In this document: piece after piece, positions 8,078-16,678 of the stretch
How the letters are laid out: every line of letters starts with the position of its first letter
Numbering within the stretch: position 1 is the stretch's first letter
Source of the DNA: Streptomyces rhizosphaerihabitans
GTDB lineage: Bacteria; Actinomycetota; Actinomycetes; Streptomycetales; Streptomycetaceae
Reading direction: 5' to 3'
NCBI RefSeq assembly: GCF_025399795.1
Contig: NZ_JAODTZ010000010.1
Span: forward strand, 62,001 to 126,000
DNA length: 64,000 nt
Notes under the pieces: generated by a model
Seen by the model: only the letters and a program-made list of their open reading frames with translations
The model's database searches: none
What the model was told of the DNA's origin: nothing
Translations under genes and position numbers: made by a program

Positions 8078-8465
8078 GAAGTTACGTGGTCCAAGTGCTG
8101 ATCGTGGAACGGGAGATGGGAGGACGGGAGATGGGGGACTGGAGATGTGGGGGAGATGCGGAACGGGAGACGGTACGCGGAGCCGAAGCGCCGGAGATGG
8201 GCGCGCCGGATCGCGGTGCGGGGTGATCACGGGCGCTGAGGGCAGCCTAACCTCCGCGTGCGAGGGCCCGGCCGCGGGGGGCTGCGGGGGTGACCGCGCG
8301 GTGACCGGGGTGTTGACCGGCCGCCCGGCCGCCGCGTACGTTGCAGCGGCAGGGAAAGCGCTTGCTGTCACCGGCTCGCGTCCGTTCGGCGGTACGCGTC
8401 CGTCCGGTGGCACCATGCGCCGGCCGACGTCTGACATCACGTCCGATGGAGCGCTGATCAGGTAG
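8078..8465. other. Divergent promoter region with GGAGATG iterations
   Basis: 388 bp between uppP and the Gfo/Idh operon. On the uppP side (about 8110-8200) the heptamer GGAGATG recurs several times at irregular spacing. On the operon side lies the LacI-type palindrome at 8356. I see no gene. Confidence 0.55.
8356..8363. promoter_or_regulatory. LacI-family-like operator core AAGCGCTT
   Basis: The sequence GGGAAAGCGCTTGCT contains the perfect 8-bp palindrome AAGCGCTT, the usual centre of LacI/GalR-family operators. It is about 100 bp upstream of the sugar-type Gfo/Idh-PmoA-cupin operon. No LacI gene is in the window, so the regulator would act in trans. Confidence 0.5.
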
Positions 8466-9691
8466 ATGACCGTATTCCGTACCGCAGCCGACCCCCAGGC
8501 TTCTACGAACCGCGCCGCGAACACCCCCTCGACGGTCGCCGCATCAGGGTCGCCGTCGTCGGCGCGGGCGCCATCGCGCGCGGGAGTCATCACCCCGCAC
8601 TCGCCCGGCTGGCGGAGGAGGGCGAGACGGAGATCGTCGCCGCCGTGGACATCGCCGAGGGTGCTGTCCGGGAGTTCTGCGGCGAGGCGGGCATTCCGCA
8701 CGCGTACACCGATCTGGAGCGGATGCTCGAGGAACGGCGGCCCGATCTGGTCGCCGTCTGCACCCCGCCCACGCTGCACCGGGAGCAGGCCGTCGCCGCG
8801 TTGCGTGCGGGCGCGTGGGTGTGGTGCGAGAAACCGCCCGTGCCGACGCTCGCCGACTTCGACGCCGTCGAGGCGGCGGAGGGCACGGACGGCGGGCCGT
8901 ACGCCGCGATCGTCTTCCAGCACCGCTTCGGCTCGGGCGCCCGGCATGTACGGCGCCTGATCGACGAGCGGGCCATGGGCCGGCCGCTCGTCGCGCACTG
9001 CCAGACCACCTGGTACCGCGACGCCGACTACTACGCCGTCCCCTGGCGCGGCCGCTGGGCGACCGAGGGCGGCGGCCCCGCGATGGGGCACGGCATCCAC
9101 CAGATGGATCTGCTGCTGGACCTGCTGGGACCGTGGACGGAGGTGCGCGCGATGGCCGGTCGTCTGGTGCACGACGTGGAGACGGAGGATGTCTCGACCG
9201 CCCTGGTCCGCTTCGCGAACGGCGCCCTGGCGACCGTCGTCAACAGCGTCCTGAGCCCCGACGAGGTCAGCCGCATCCGCGTCGACTGCGAACGTGCCAC
9301 CGTCGAACTGACCCATCTGTACGGCCACAGCAACGACAACTGGCGGATCACTCCCGCGCCCGATGTCCCGGAGGCGGACGTCGCGGCCTGGCGGGATTTC
9401 GGCGCGGACGTGCCCAGTTCGCACCTCGCGCAGCTGCGGGACCTCGTCGCGAGCATGCGGGCGGGCGAACGGCCGCGCAGCAGCGGTGCCGACGGGCGGA
9501 CCAGTCTGGAACTGATCACCGCCCTCTACAAGTCGGCGTTCACGGACACGACCGTCCACGCGGGGGAGATCGGCCCGGGAGACCCGTACTACACGGCACT
9601 GCACGGCGGCGCGCCCGGCTGGGCACCCGCCGGGCCCGAGGCGGCGGCGCCCGAGGCGCCCACGGAGGCACGTGCGGAGGCCCGGGCATGA
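8466..9691 (+). CDS. Gfo/Idh/MocA oxidoreductase with an apparent start-proximal frameshift
   Basis: A full oxidoreductase is encoded in the frame ending at the TGA 9689-9691. The dinucleotide motif is VAVVGAGAIARG, the active-site EKP lies in WCEKPPVP, and the substrate domain has the conserved GHGIHQMDLLLDL helix. That frame is open from 8435 but has no ATG, GTG or TTG before the GTG at 8645, which would cut away the Rossmann motif. An ATG at 8466 sits one frame off. If one C is added at the CC of 8470-8471, it would read MTRIPYRSRPPGFYEP straight into the domain. Either a 1-nt deletion has damaged the gene, the assembly has lost a base, or translation starts at a rare codon such as ATT 8474. 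Its stop overlaps the next start (ATGA). Confidence 0.75.
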
Positions 9692-10629
9692 GCGAGGTCC
9701 CGGGGTCCGGCCTGCGGATCGTCCACACGCACGGGGAGCGGATCGCGATCAGCGAAGTCTCCACCGGTGTCGAGCTGTTGAACTATGTCTACCGTCCCGA
9801 GGCCGCCTGGGAGTCCCCGAAGCCGTATCTGCATCCGCTGCGGACGCTGTCCGGCAACGTCGTCACGGACTACCGCCCGAACGACCACCGCTGGCACAAG
9901 GGCCTTCAGATGACGGCCTCGCACCTCTCCGGCCAGAACCTGTGGGGCGGCAACACCTATGTCCACGGACAGGGATATCTCGAACTCCCGGAGCGCGTCG
10001 GGTCGATGGCGCATGTCGCCTTCGGGGAGGTCGCCGCGGAGAGCGGCAGGGCGGTCATCTCCGAGCGGCTCACGTGGCATCCCTACGGTGGTGAGCTGTG
10101 GGCCGACGAGGAGCGCCGCGTCGAGGTCCACGACGTCGATCCCGGGGCGGGCTCCTGGGCGCTGACCTGGAGCTCAGCGGTCACCAACCGCCGCGAGGAG
10201 CCTCTGCGCTTCGGCAGTCCGACGACCGCGGGGCGCGAGATGGCCGGCTATACGGGCCTGTTCTGGCGCGGACCGCGCGCCTTCCGGGACGGGCTGGTCA
10301 TCGGACCGGACTCCGAAGGACCCGGGCTGATGGGGAGCCAGGCACCCTGGCTCGCCTACTCGGCGGAGCACGACGGCTCCGACGGCCACGCCACTCTCGT
10401 CTTCGCGCACGCGCCCGAGAACGACCACGCCGGGTCGCGGGGCGCCCACCCGGCCCACTGGTTCGTACGCAACGAACCCTTCGCCGCGGTCGCCCCGTCC
10501 CTGGCCTTCTTCGACGAACTGGAACTCGCGCCCGGCGCCACGCTCACCCGCCGCTACCGGGTGGTCGTCGCCGAGGGGGCCTGGGAACGCGAGGACGTCG
10601 TCAAGTACCTTGCGGAGCACCCCTGGTGA
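9688..10629 (+). CDS. PmoA family protein (DUF6807)
   Basis: 313 aa. The ATG overlaps the preceding stop by 4 nt, which implies translational coupling. The sequence has the features of the PmoA/DUF6807 family: an early YRPEAAWESPKPYLHPLRTLSG block, DYRPNDHRWHKGL, a WSSAVTNR strand, and near the C-terminus HPAHWFVRNEPFA. Family members are found next to Gfo/Idh oxidoreductases and are presumed to act on carbohydrates; the biochemical role is not established, and the name does not imply methane monooxygenase activity. The pairing here with Gfo/Idh and a cupin fits a sugar-modification operon. Confidence 0.8.
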   Translation: MSEVPGSGLRIVHTHGERIAISEVSTGVELLNYVYRPEAAWESPKPYLHPLRTLSGNVVTDYRPNDHRWHKGLQMTASHLSGQNLWGGNTYVHGQGYLELPERVGSMAHVAFGEVAAESGRAVISERLTWHPYGGELWADEERRVEVHDVDPGAGSWALTWSSAVTNRREEPLRFGSPTTAGREMAGYTGLFWRGPRAFRDGLVIGPDSEGPGLMGSQAPWLAYSAEHDGSDGHATLVFAHAPENDHAGSRGAHPAHWFVRNEPFAAVAPSLAFFDELELAPGATLTRRYRVVVAEGAWEREDVVKYLAEHPW

Positions 10630-11351
10630 ACGCCCTGACTCCCGGTTTCCCCGGGCTCCCGGGAGCCGTCGCCGTGTCGCATCTGCGGGTGTACGACTGG
10701 CCCGCGGTCGACGGCGTGTGCGGCGGAACTCCCCATCTCCACCTGACCTGTTCGGAGGCGTACGTCGTCACCGGCGGGCGCGGCTCGGTCCAGACGCTGA
10801 CGGCATCGGGGTACGAGGTGACGCCACTCGTGTCCGGCACGGTCGCCTGGTTCACCCCGGGCACGATCCACCGGCTGGTCAACGAGCGCGACCTGCGCAT
10901 CACCGTGCTCATGCAGAACAACGGTCTGCCGGAGGCGGGCGACGCGGTCATGACGCTGCCCCCGGAGTACCTGACCGATCCCGGGACCTACGCGGCGGCC
11001 ACCGTCGTCCCGGCGGAGGCGCCCGAGGGTGAGCAGGCGCGCTTCGCCCGCGCCCGGCGCGATCTCGCCCTGGAGGGGTACCGCGCATTGCGCGACGCGG
11101 ACGGACCCGCGCCCCTCGCGGCGTTCCACCGGGCCGCCGCGGCCCTGGTGCGGCCGCGCCTCGCGGAGTGGCGCGAACGATGGCGGCGCGGCGCCGAGGC
11201 CGCCGCCGCGGAGACGGGGGACCAGCTCGACCGACTGGAACGGGGGGACGCGTCGCACCTGGCCGGGGCCGTCGTGCGAGCCGAACAGCCTTCCGCGCGG
11301 GGCCGGTTCGGCATGTGCGGACGGCTCGACGTCTACGAGGCGGCCGACTAG
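10626..11351 (+). CDS. Cupin-domain protein
   Basis: 241 aa from a GTG whose last bases overlap the preceding TGA (GTGA). A single cupin barrel occupies about residues 15-110, with HLHLTCSEAYVVTGGRG and later GTVAWFTPGTIHRLVNE providing the His and Glu metal ligands. The C-terminal 130 residues are helical and Arg/Ala-rich (EWRERWRRGAEAAAAETG). It could bind a sugar or act as an isomerase; no DNA-binding domain is seen. It is the last gene of the Gfo/Idh-PmoA-cupin operon. Confidence 0.75.
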   Translation: MNALTPGFPGLPGAVAVSHLRVYDWPAVDGVCGGTPHLHLTCSEAYVVTGGRGSVQTLTASGYEVTPLVSGTVAWFTPGTIHRLVNERDLRITVLMQNNGLPEAGDAVMTLPPEYLTDPGTYAAATVVPAEAPEGEQARFARARRDLALEGYRALRDADGPAPLAAFHRAAAALVRPRLAEWRERWRRGAEAAAAETGDQLDRLERGDASHLAGAVVRAEQPSARGRFGMCGRLDVYEAAD

Positions 11352-11363
11352 GTCGTACTGTCG

Positions 11364-11412
11364 CCCGCTGCCCGCTGCCCGCTGCCCGCTGCCCGCTGCC
11401 CGCTGCCCGCTG
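11364..11412. repeat. Seven perfect copies of the heptamer CCCGCTG
   Basis: An uninterrupted 7 x 7-bp array begins 13 bp after the cupin stop and lies between convergent genes. The perfect identity of all copies points to recent expansion by slippage, so copy number is likely to vary between strains. Confidence 0.9.
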
Positions 11413-11468
11413 CCTACACCTGTGCCCGCACCTGCGCCTGAGCCTGTGCGCGTCCCCCGTGTCAGCGG

Positions 11469-11930
11469 CTACGCCGCCGCGGGCCCCGTCACCGTCCAGC
11501 CCGGGGCCTGGGGGTGGGCCGTGAGGGCCTCGTGTTCGACCTGCTCTCCGCATTCCCGGCACACCACCTGGGGGACCAGTTCGTGGCCGCAGGCGTGCTC
11601 CAGGACCATGGGCCGGAAGCCGCCCTCCTGGAGATGCCGGTCACCCCAGGCCATGAGTGTCAGCAGGACGGGCTCCAGTTCGAGCCCCGCCCGTGTCGGC
11701 CGGTATTCGTAGCGCCTGGGGCGGTCGCTGTACTCCGCCTTCTCCAGCAGCCCGGCGTCGACGAGGCGCTTCAGCCGGGTCGTCAGCACGTCGCGAGGGG
11801 CGCCGGTGTTGCGTACGAGCTGGTCGAAGCGTGTGGCTCCGAGAGACACCTCGCGCAGGACCAGCAGCGAGTACTTCTCGCCGACGACGGCAAGTGTCGC
11901 GGCGATCGAGCAGGGGCGGGGGTCTTTCAT
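11469..11930 (-). CDS. HxlR-family transcriptional regulator
   Basis: 153 aa. The winged helix spans about residues 8-95 with CSIAATLAVVGEKYSLLVLREV and the family's characteristic RFDQLVRNTGAPRDVLTTRLKRL. The first cysteine (C7) is the residue that senses redox or electrophiles in some HxlR proteins. A C-terminal extension contains CRECGE and an upstream CGH, a possible small metal or redox site that is not typical of the shortest family members. It is divergent from the thiolase gene, and two dyads lie between them, so autoregulation and control of the thiolase are likely. Confidence 0.88.
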   Translation of the reverse strand: MKDPRPCSIAATLAVVGEKYSLLVLREVSLGATRFDQLVRNTGAPRDVLTTRLKRLVDAGLLEKAEYSDRPRRYEYRPTRAGLELEPVLLTLMAWGDRHLQEGGFRPMVLEHACGHELVPQVVCRECGEQVEHEALTAHPQAPGWTVTGPAAA

Positions 11931-11951
11931 GCGGTCAGTCTACGAGGGTGG

Positions 11952-11966
11952 GTTGGATGTTCCAAC
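11952..11966. promoter_or_regulatory. Candidate HxlR operator
   Basis: Perfect inverted repeat GTTGGA-TGT-TCCAAC lies 21 bp from the hxlR start. A second, imperfect dyad based on AGTTGGAAAATCAAACT sits at about 11996-12012, nearer the thiolase. The shared TTGGA half-site in both supports a common regulator. Confidence 0.6.
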
Positions 11967-12079
11967 TCGCTGGGTTACTCTTGGGTCACTTGGAGAGTTG
12001 GAAAATCAAACTCACCGGGTTCAGGGGCCGGACCCGTCCGGTCGCCGGTTCCCGACCTCAGAGACCTGAGAGGCATCCC

Positions 12080-13255
12080 ATGCGTGACGCCGTGATCGTC
12101 GAAGCCGTACGCACCCCCGTGGGCAAGGGCAAGCCGAACGGCTCCTTCGCCCACGTCCACCCCGTGGAACTCCTCGCCCACACCCTCCGCGCGCTCGTCG
12201 AGCGCTCCGGGGTCGACCCGGCACTGATCGACGACGTCATCGGCGGCACCGTCGACCAGGTCGGCGAGCAGGCCATGAACACCACCCGGTACGCCGTGCT
12301 GTCCGCGGGATTCCCCGAGACGGTCCCCGCGACCACCGTGGACCGCCAGTGCGGCTCGTCCCAGCAGGCCGTGCACTTCGCCGCCCAGGGCGTCATGTCG
12401 GGGGCGTACGACATGGTCGTGGCCTGCGGCGTGGAGTCGATGAGCCGGGTGCCGATGTGGTCCAACGTGCCGGCCGGCACGGACCCCTTCGGACCCGGGG
12501 TCGCCGAGCGCTACCCCGAGGGTCTGGTGCCGCAGGGCATCAGTGCCGAGCTCATCGCCGCCAAGTGGGGTATCACCCGTGAGCGGATGGACACCTTCGC
12601 CGTCGGCTCGCACCAGAAGGCGGCACTGGCGTGGAGCAGTGGTCTGTTCGACGCCGAGGTCGCGCCCCTGGAGGGCGTCACCCGGGACGAGAGTGTCCGC
12701 CCCGGCAGCACCCCCGAGATACTCGCCGGACTGAAGCCCGCCTACTACGACCCCGCCTTCGGCGAACGCTTCCCGCAGATCGACTGGTCGGTCACGGCCG
12801 GGAACGCGAGCCCGGTCAACGACGGCGCGTCCGCCGTGCTCATCACGTCGAGCGAGACCGCCGCCCGCCTAGGACTGCGTCCCATCGCCCGTCTGCACAG
12901 TTTCGCCGTCACCGGTTCGGACCCGCTGCTGATGCTCACCGGCGTCATCCCGGCCACCGAGAAGGTGCTGCGCAAGGCCGGGCTGGACCTCGGCGACATC
13001 GACCTCTTCGAGGTGAACGAGGCCTTCGCGGCCGTCGTCCTGGCCTGGCAGCAGGAGACGGGCGCCGACCTGTCCAAGGTCAACGTGCACGGGGGAGCGA
13101 TCGCGATCGGCCATCCGCTCGGCGCGAGCGGCACCCGCCTCACCACGACCCTCGTGCACGCGATGCGCGCCCGTGGGGCCCGCTACGCCCTGCAGACGAT
13201 GTGCGAGGCGGGCGGACTGGCCAACGCGATGATCCTGGAGGCCGTACGCCCGTAG
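12080..13255 (+). CDS. Thiolase (acetyl-CoA C-acyltransferase)
   Basis: 391 aa, normal family length. It condenses or cleaves beta-ketoacyl-CoA. The acylated cysteine is C91 in RQCGSSQQAV; the general-base motif GHPLGASG gives H345, and the second catalytic cysteine is C375 in MCEAGG. The degradative (FadA-like) and biosynthetic types cannot be separated by sequence alone. The ATG at 12080 follows the leader region shared with the divergent HxlR gene. Its last codons are the first unit of a 32-bp tandem repeat. Confidence 0.92.
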   Translation: MRDAVIVEAVRTPVGKGKPNGSFAHVHPVELLAHTLRALVERSGVDPALIDDVIGGTVDQVGEQAMNTTRYAVLSAGFPETVPATTVDRQCGSSQQAVHFAAQGVMSGAYDMVVACGVESMSRVPMWSNVPAGTDPFGPGVAERYPEGLVPQGISAELIAAKWGITRERMDTFAVGSHQKAALAWSSGLFDAEVAPLEGVTRDESVRPGSTPEILAGLKPAYYDPAFGERFPQIDWSVTAGNASPVNDGASAVLITSSETAARLGLRPIARLHSFAVTGSDPLLMLTGVIPATEKVLRKAGLDLGDIDLFEVNEAFAAVVLAWQQETGADLSKVNVHGGAIAIGHPLGASGTRLTTTLVHAMRARGARYALQTMCEAGGLANAMILEAVRP

Positions 13256-13406
13256 CGACCGCGGATTCCGGAGGCCGCGCGCACGTGGACCGCAGATCCT
13301 GGAAGCCTCGGGTCCGTATCGGCACGGATTCTGAATCGACACGGATTCTGAGAGTCTCGGGCCCGTGCGACCGCGGATTCCGGGCTGTACGCCGGTGGCG
13401 CCGGCG
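13231..13406. repeat. Six degenerate 32-bp units starting inside the thiolase stop region
   Basis: Units begin at 13231, 13264, 13295, 13327, 13344 and 13376, each opening with GATTCCGG or GATTCTG/GATCCTGG and most ending in ACCGCG or a variant. The first unit encodes the last seven codons plus TAG of the thiolase. Unit 4 is truncated to 17 bp. The array fills the whole gap to the next gene. Confidence 0.8.
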
Positions 13407-13410
13407 TGAC

Positions 13411-14229
13411 TCAGTGACCGCGCAGATGGTGGCGCTTGCGCCAGGCCACCACCGTTCCGACCAGGGCGGGGACCGTGATCAAGGCCATCGCGATCAGGAA
13501 GGCCGGGGAGGTCGGCGAAGACGCACGGGCGCCGGCGACGGCGTACGCGGCGGTGTTCGGGATCGAACCGAGCGCCGTCGCGACCAGGAAGGGCAGCCAG
13601 CCCATGCGGGAGACGGCCGCGCAGTAGTTGGCGGCCCAGAACGGCACGCCGGGGAACAGCCGGGCCACCATCATCGAGCGGAAGCCGTGTCGGCTGAGCT
13701 GGCCGTCCGCCGCCTTCAGCCAGCGGGCCCGCAGCAGCGACCGCAGCGCGTCCTGCCCGAGGATCCTGCCGAGCCCGAAGGCGACACCGGCGCCGAGCAC
13801 CGTGCCCACCAGCGCGGTGCCCAGGCCCAGTTGCGAGCCGAACAGAGCGCCGGCCGCCAGATTGAGCAGGGGGCGGGGCACGAACGCGACCGTGCACAGC
13901 CCGTACGCCATGGCGAACGCGACGGCCGCCGCGGTGCCGCCGAGCTGGGGCGGCCAGCCGTCGGCGAGCAGCCGCTGCGGGTCGAAGAGCAGCACGCTCG
14001 ACGCGGCGGCCGCGAGCAGCACGACCAGCAGGGAGAGCCGCGACCACGGCGAGAGCAGTGCTCTCAGACAGCGAGCGCCCAGGCCGGTGCGTGCGGCGGT
14101 CAGGACCGCGGGTGCGGCGACGGCGGTCTCCGAGGCGACGACCAGGTCGGTGGCGACGGCGAGCTCCGTGGCGGCGGCCTGGGGAGTGGCCGTGGCGGTG
14201 CCCCCAGAGCGGGTGGTGGCATCGAGCAT
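13411..14229 (-). CDS. TVP38/TMEM64 family membrane protein
   Basis: 272 aa with a cytosolic N-terminal 60 residues and about six hydrophobic segments. The central part carries the SNARE-associated/VTT signature pattern: VPRPLLNLAAGALFGSQLG, GRILGQDALRSLL, then FRSMMVARLFPGVPFWAANY. Family members are DedA relatives implicated in lipid or membrane homeostasis, and recent work links the fold to lipid scrambling and transport. The start is the ATG at 14227-14229, with no strong Shine-Dalgarno. It is divergent from the AlkD-like gene 37 bp away. Confidence 0.85.
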   Translation of the reverse strand: MLDATTRSGGTATATPQAAATELAVATDLVVASETAVAAPAVLTAARTGLGARCLRALLSPWSRLSLLVVLLAAAASSVLLFDPQRLLADGWPPQLGGTAAAVAFAMAYGLCTVAFVPRPLLNLAAGALFGSQLGLGTALVGTVLGAGVAFGLGRILGQDALRSLLRARWLKAADGQLSRHGFRSMMVARLFPGVPFWAANYCAAVSRMGWLPFLVATALGSIPNTAAYAVAGARASSPTSPAFLIAMALITVPALVGTVVAWRKRHHLRGH

Positions 14230-14266
14230 CCGGTGACAGTAGCCGACGCACGTATGTGATCGCCGT

Positions 14267-15013
14267 ATGGTTCGTCTCATGGGCGTCACAGCTTCCGGAA
14301 CGTCAGGCGCGCGGTTCGAGGTGCCGGACAGTGTGCTCGCGGACACCGTCCTGGAACGGCTCACCACCCTCTATCCGGCGGCCGCGGACCCTCACCGGGC
14401 CGCGTCGATGCGTGCGTACATGAAGGACATCGCCCCCTTCCTCGGGCTGACGACCCCGGAGCGCCGGGCCCTGTCCCGCACCGTGCTCCTGGAGACGGAC
14501 CGTCCCGACGAGGCGGACTGCACGGCGATCGCGCTGCGCTGCTGGCGACTGCCGGAACGCGAGTACCGGTACTTCGCCGTCGACTACCTGCGCCGCCACG
14601 TGACGCGACTGTCGTCGGGGTTCCTGCCGGTCGCGCGGCACCTGGTCTCCACCGTGTCGTGGTGGGACACCGTCGACGCGCTCGCCGCGCATGTGGTGGG
14701 AGGCCTGGTGGCCGCCGACCCGCGACTGCGCACCGACATGGACGCCTGGATCGAGGACGACGATCTGTGGGTCGCCCGTACTGCGCTGCTCCATCAGCTC
14801 CGCCACAAGGAGGCCACCGACACGGGGCGCCTCTTCGCGTACTGCGTCCGTCAGTCGGGCCATCCCGACTTCTTCATCCGCAAAGCCATCGGATGGTGTC
14901 TGCGCGAATACGCCAAGACCGACCCGCGGGCGGTACGGGACTTCGTCGCCGCGGAGCGGGCGAGGCTCGCGCCGCTGTCCGTGCGCGAGGCCCTCAAGAA
15001 CATCGGCCCCTGA
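14267..15013 (+). CDS. DNA alkylation repair protein (AlkD-like glycosylase)
   Basis: 248 aa, all-helical HEAT-like repeat protein. The AlkD hallmarks are present: YMKDIAPFLGL near the N-terminus, WWDTVDALAAHVVG with the conserved Trp and catalytic-type Asp, and FIRKAIGWCLREYAKTDP near the C-terminus. AlkD excises bulky cationic alkylated bases such as N3- and N7-alkylpurines without base flipping. An ATG 12 bp further in (14279) is an equally plausible start. Confidence 0.9.
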   Translation: MVRLMGVTASGTSGARFEVPDSVLADTVLERLTTLYPAAADPHRAASMRAYMKDIAPFLGLTTPERRALSRTVLLETDRPDEADCTAIALRCWRLPEREYRYFAVDYLRRHVTRLSSGFLPVARHLVSTVSWWDTVDALAAHVVGGLVAADPRLRTDMDAWIEDDDLWVARTALLHQLRHKEATDTGRLFAYCVRQSGHPDFFIRKAIGWCLREYAKTDPRAVRDFVAAERARLAPLSVREALKNIGP

Positions 15014-15368
15014 GACCGCGGGCTGCCCTCGCATCCCCCGGCTCACGACGCACCGCTCGCACCGTCCGCACCACACCGGGCCACGGGGCACCGAAAACCA
15101 TTCGACGTGGGCAGACGCGTCGGCAATGATCTCCCCATGTTCCGGTACGCCTTCCTCCTCGCAGCATCCGCAGTCGCGGATGCCCCGAAGGCTGCCGTCC
15201 CGATCATCACGGCAGCCGTCGACGGCGCCCGAAGCTGACCCTTCCCGGATTGTCCGGCGGACCCCGCAGGGGGAGGGTCGGTAACTCCTGGGGGTCCCCG
15301 TCCCGGCCCGTACGCGCCGGGGCCATCACTCAGCTCCGCTGACACCGAAGAGGCTTCGAGGTACAGCC
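15014..15368. other. Intergenic region before tuf3
   Basis: 355 bp containing the tuf3 promoter and a possible 33-aa reading frame. No strong hairpin or repeat stands out. GGGGGACCC-type runs lie near 15270-15300. Confidence 0.4.
15137..15238 (+). CDS. Possible 33-aa protein
   Basis: ATG 15137 to TGA 15236-15238 reads MFRYAFLLAASAVADAPKAA and a second hydrophobic stretch. Codon third positions are mostly G/C and the product looks like a short membrane-active or signal-like peptide. There is no convincing ribosome binding site, so it may be spurious. Confidence 0.3.
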   Translation: MFRYAFLLAASAVADAPKAAVPIITAAVDGARS

Positions 15369-16538
15369 ATGCCCAAGACGGCTTACGTGCGCACCAAACC
15401 GCACCTGAACATCGGCACCATGGGTCACGTCGACCACGGCAAGACCACTCTGACCGCCGCCATCACCAAGGTCCTCGCCGAGCGGGGATCCGGCACCTTC
15501 GTTCCGTTCGACCGGATCGACCGCGCGCCGGAGGAGGCCGCCCGCGGCATCACCATCAACATCGCGCACGTCGAGTACGAGACCGACACCCGGCACTACG
15601 CGCACGTGGACATGCCGGGCCACGCCGACTACGTCAAGAACATGGTCACCGGCGCGGCCCAGCTCGACGGGGCCATCCTCGTCGTGTCCGCGCTCGACGG
15701 GATCATGCCGCAGACCGCCGAACACGTGCTGCTCGCCAGGCAGGTGGGTGTCGACCACATCGTCGTCGCCCTCAACAAGGCCGACATGGCGGACGAGGAG
15801 CTCGCCGACCTCGTGGAGCTGGAGGTCCGCGAGCTGCTCTCCGCGCAGGGATACGGGGGCGACTCGGTACCCGTCGTGCGGGTGTCCGGCCTCAAGGCCC
15901 TTGAGGGGGACCCCCGTTGGACCGCGGCGATCGACGCGCTGCTCGACGCGGTGGACACCTACGTGCCGATGCCCGAGCGCTATCTCGACGCGCCGTTCCT
16001 GATGCCCGTCGAGAACGTGCTCACCATCACCGGACGCGGAACGGTCGTCACCGGAGCCGTGGAGCGCGGCACGATCCGCATCGGCGACCGCGTCGAGGTG
16101 CTGGGCGCGGGCGTCGACACGGTGGTCACCGGCCTGGAGACCTTCGGCAAGCCCATGGAGGAGGCGCAGGCCGGCGACAACGTGGCGCTGCTGCTGCGCG
16201 GTGTGCCCCGCGACGCGGTCCGCCGCGGACACATCGTCGCCGCGCCCGGCAGTGTCGTACCCAGCAGCCGTTTCACGGCGCGGGTGTACGTCCTGTCGAC
16301 GCGCGAGGGCGGCCGTACGACAGCGGTCTCCACCGGGTACCGGCCGCAGTTCTACATCCGGACCGCGGACGTGGTCGGCGACGTCGACCTCGGCGAGCGG
16401 GCCGTCGCCCGGCCCGGCGACACCGTCATCATGACGGTCGAGCTCGGCCGCGAGGTGCCGCTCGAGCCGGGCCTCGGCTTCGCGATCCGCGAGGGCGGCC
16501 GGACGGTCGGCGCCGGGACGGTGACGTCGGTCGGCTGA
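15369..16538 (+). CDS. tuf3: Elongation factor Tu, divergent tuf3-type paralogue
   Basis: 389 aa GTPase that delivers aminoacyl-tRNA to the ribosome. All G motifs are present: GHVDHGKT (19-26), RGITI (59-63), DMPGH (81-85), NKAD (136-139, where the common EF-Tu has NKCD) and SGLKAL in place of SALKAL. Domain 3 keeps [13 protein letters not shown]. It stands alone, not behind rpsL-rpsG-fusA, and several substitutions mark it as the extra Streptomyces tuf (tuf3). In S. coelicolor that gene is reported to be weakly expressed and associated with stringent or stress conditions. Whether it alters sensitivity to elfamycins or GE2270-type antibiotics cannot be read from sequence. Confidence 0.9.
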   Translation: MPKTAYVRTKPHLNIGTMGHVDHGKTTLTAAITKVLAERGSGTFVPFDRIDRAPEEAARGITINIAHVEYETDTRHYAHVDMPGHADYVKNMVTGAAQLDGAILVVSALDGIMPQTAEHVLLARQVGVDHIVVALNKADMADEELADLVELEVRELLSAQGYGGDSVPVVRVSGLKALEGDPRWTAAIDALLDAVDTYVPMPERYLDAPFLMPVENVLTITGRGTVVTGAVERGTIRIGDRVEVLGAGVDTVVTGLETFGKPMEEAQAGDNVALLLRGVPRDAVRRGHIVAAPGSVVPSSRFTARVYVLSTREGGRTTAVSTGYRPQFYIRTADVVGDVDLGERAVARPGDTVIMTVELGREVPLEPGLGFAIREGGRTVGAGTVTSVG

Positions 16539-16609
16539 CGTCCGGCCGGTACCTCGGTCGGTTGACGTCCGGCCCGGTACTTCGGTCGGCCGGCGTCCGG
16601 CCGGTACGG
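16528..16609. repeat. Three 27-28-bp units spanning the tuf3 stop codon
   Basis: Units 16528-16554, 16555-16582 and 16583-16609 all follow the pattern CGGTCGG-nTGACGTCCGGCCGGTAC. The first includes the final codons and TGA (16536-16538) of tuf3; the second also contains TGA in the same frame. Confidence 0.85.
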
Positions 16610-16615
16610 CGACGA

Positions 16616-16644
16616 GGGTGCCCGCCATGACAGGGCGGGCACCC
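16616..16644 (+). terminator. Strong hairpin downstream of tuf3
   Basis: Perfect 11-bp stem GGGTGCCCGCC / GGCGGGCACCC with a 7-nt loop, 78 bp after the stop. There is no T-run, which is normal for actinomycete terminators. Confidence 0.75.
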
Positions 16645-16678
16645 GTTCGTGGTGTTGCCGGTGCCGCACAATGGACCC

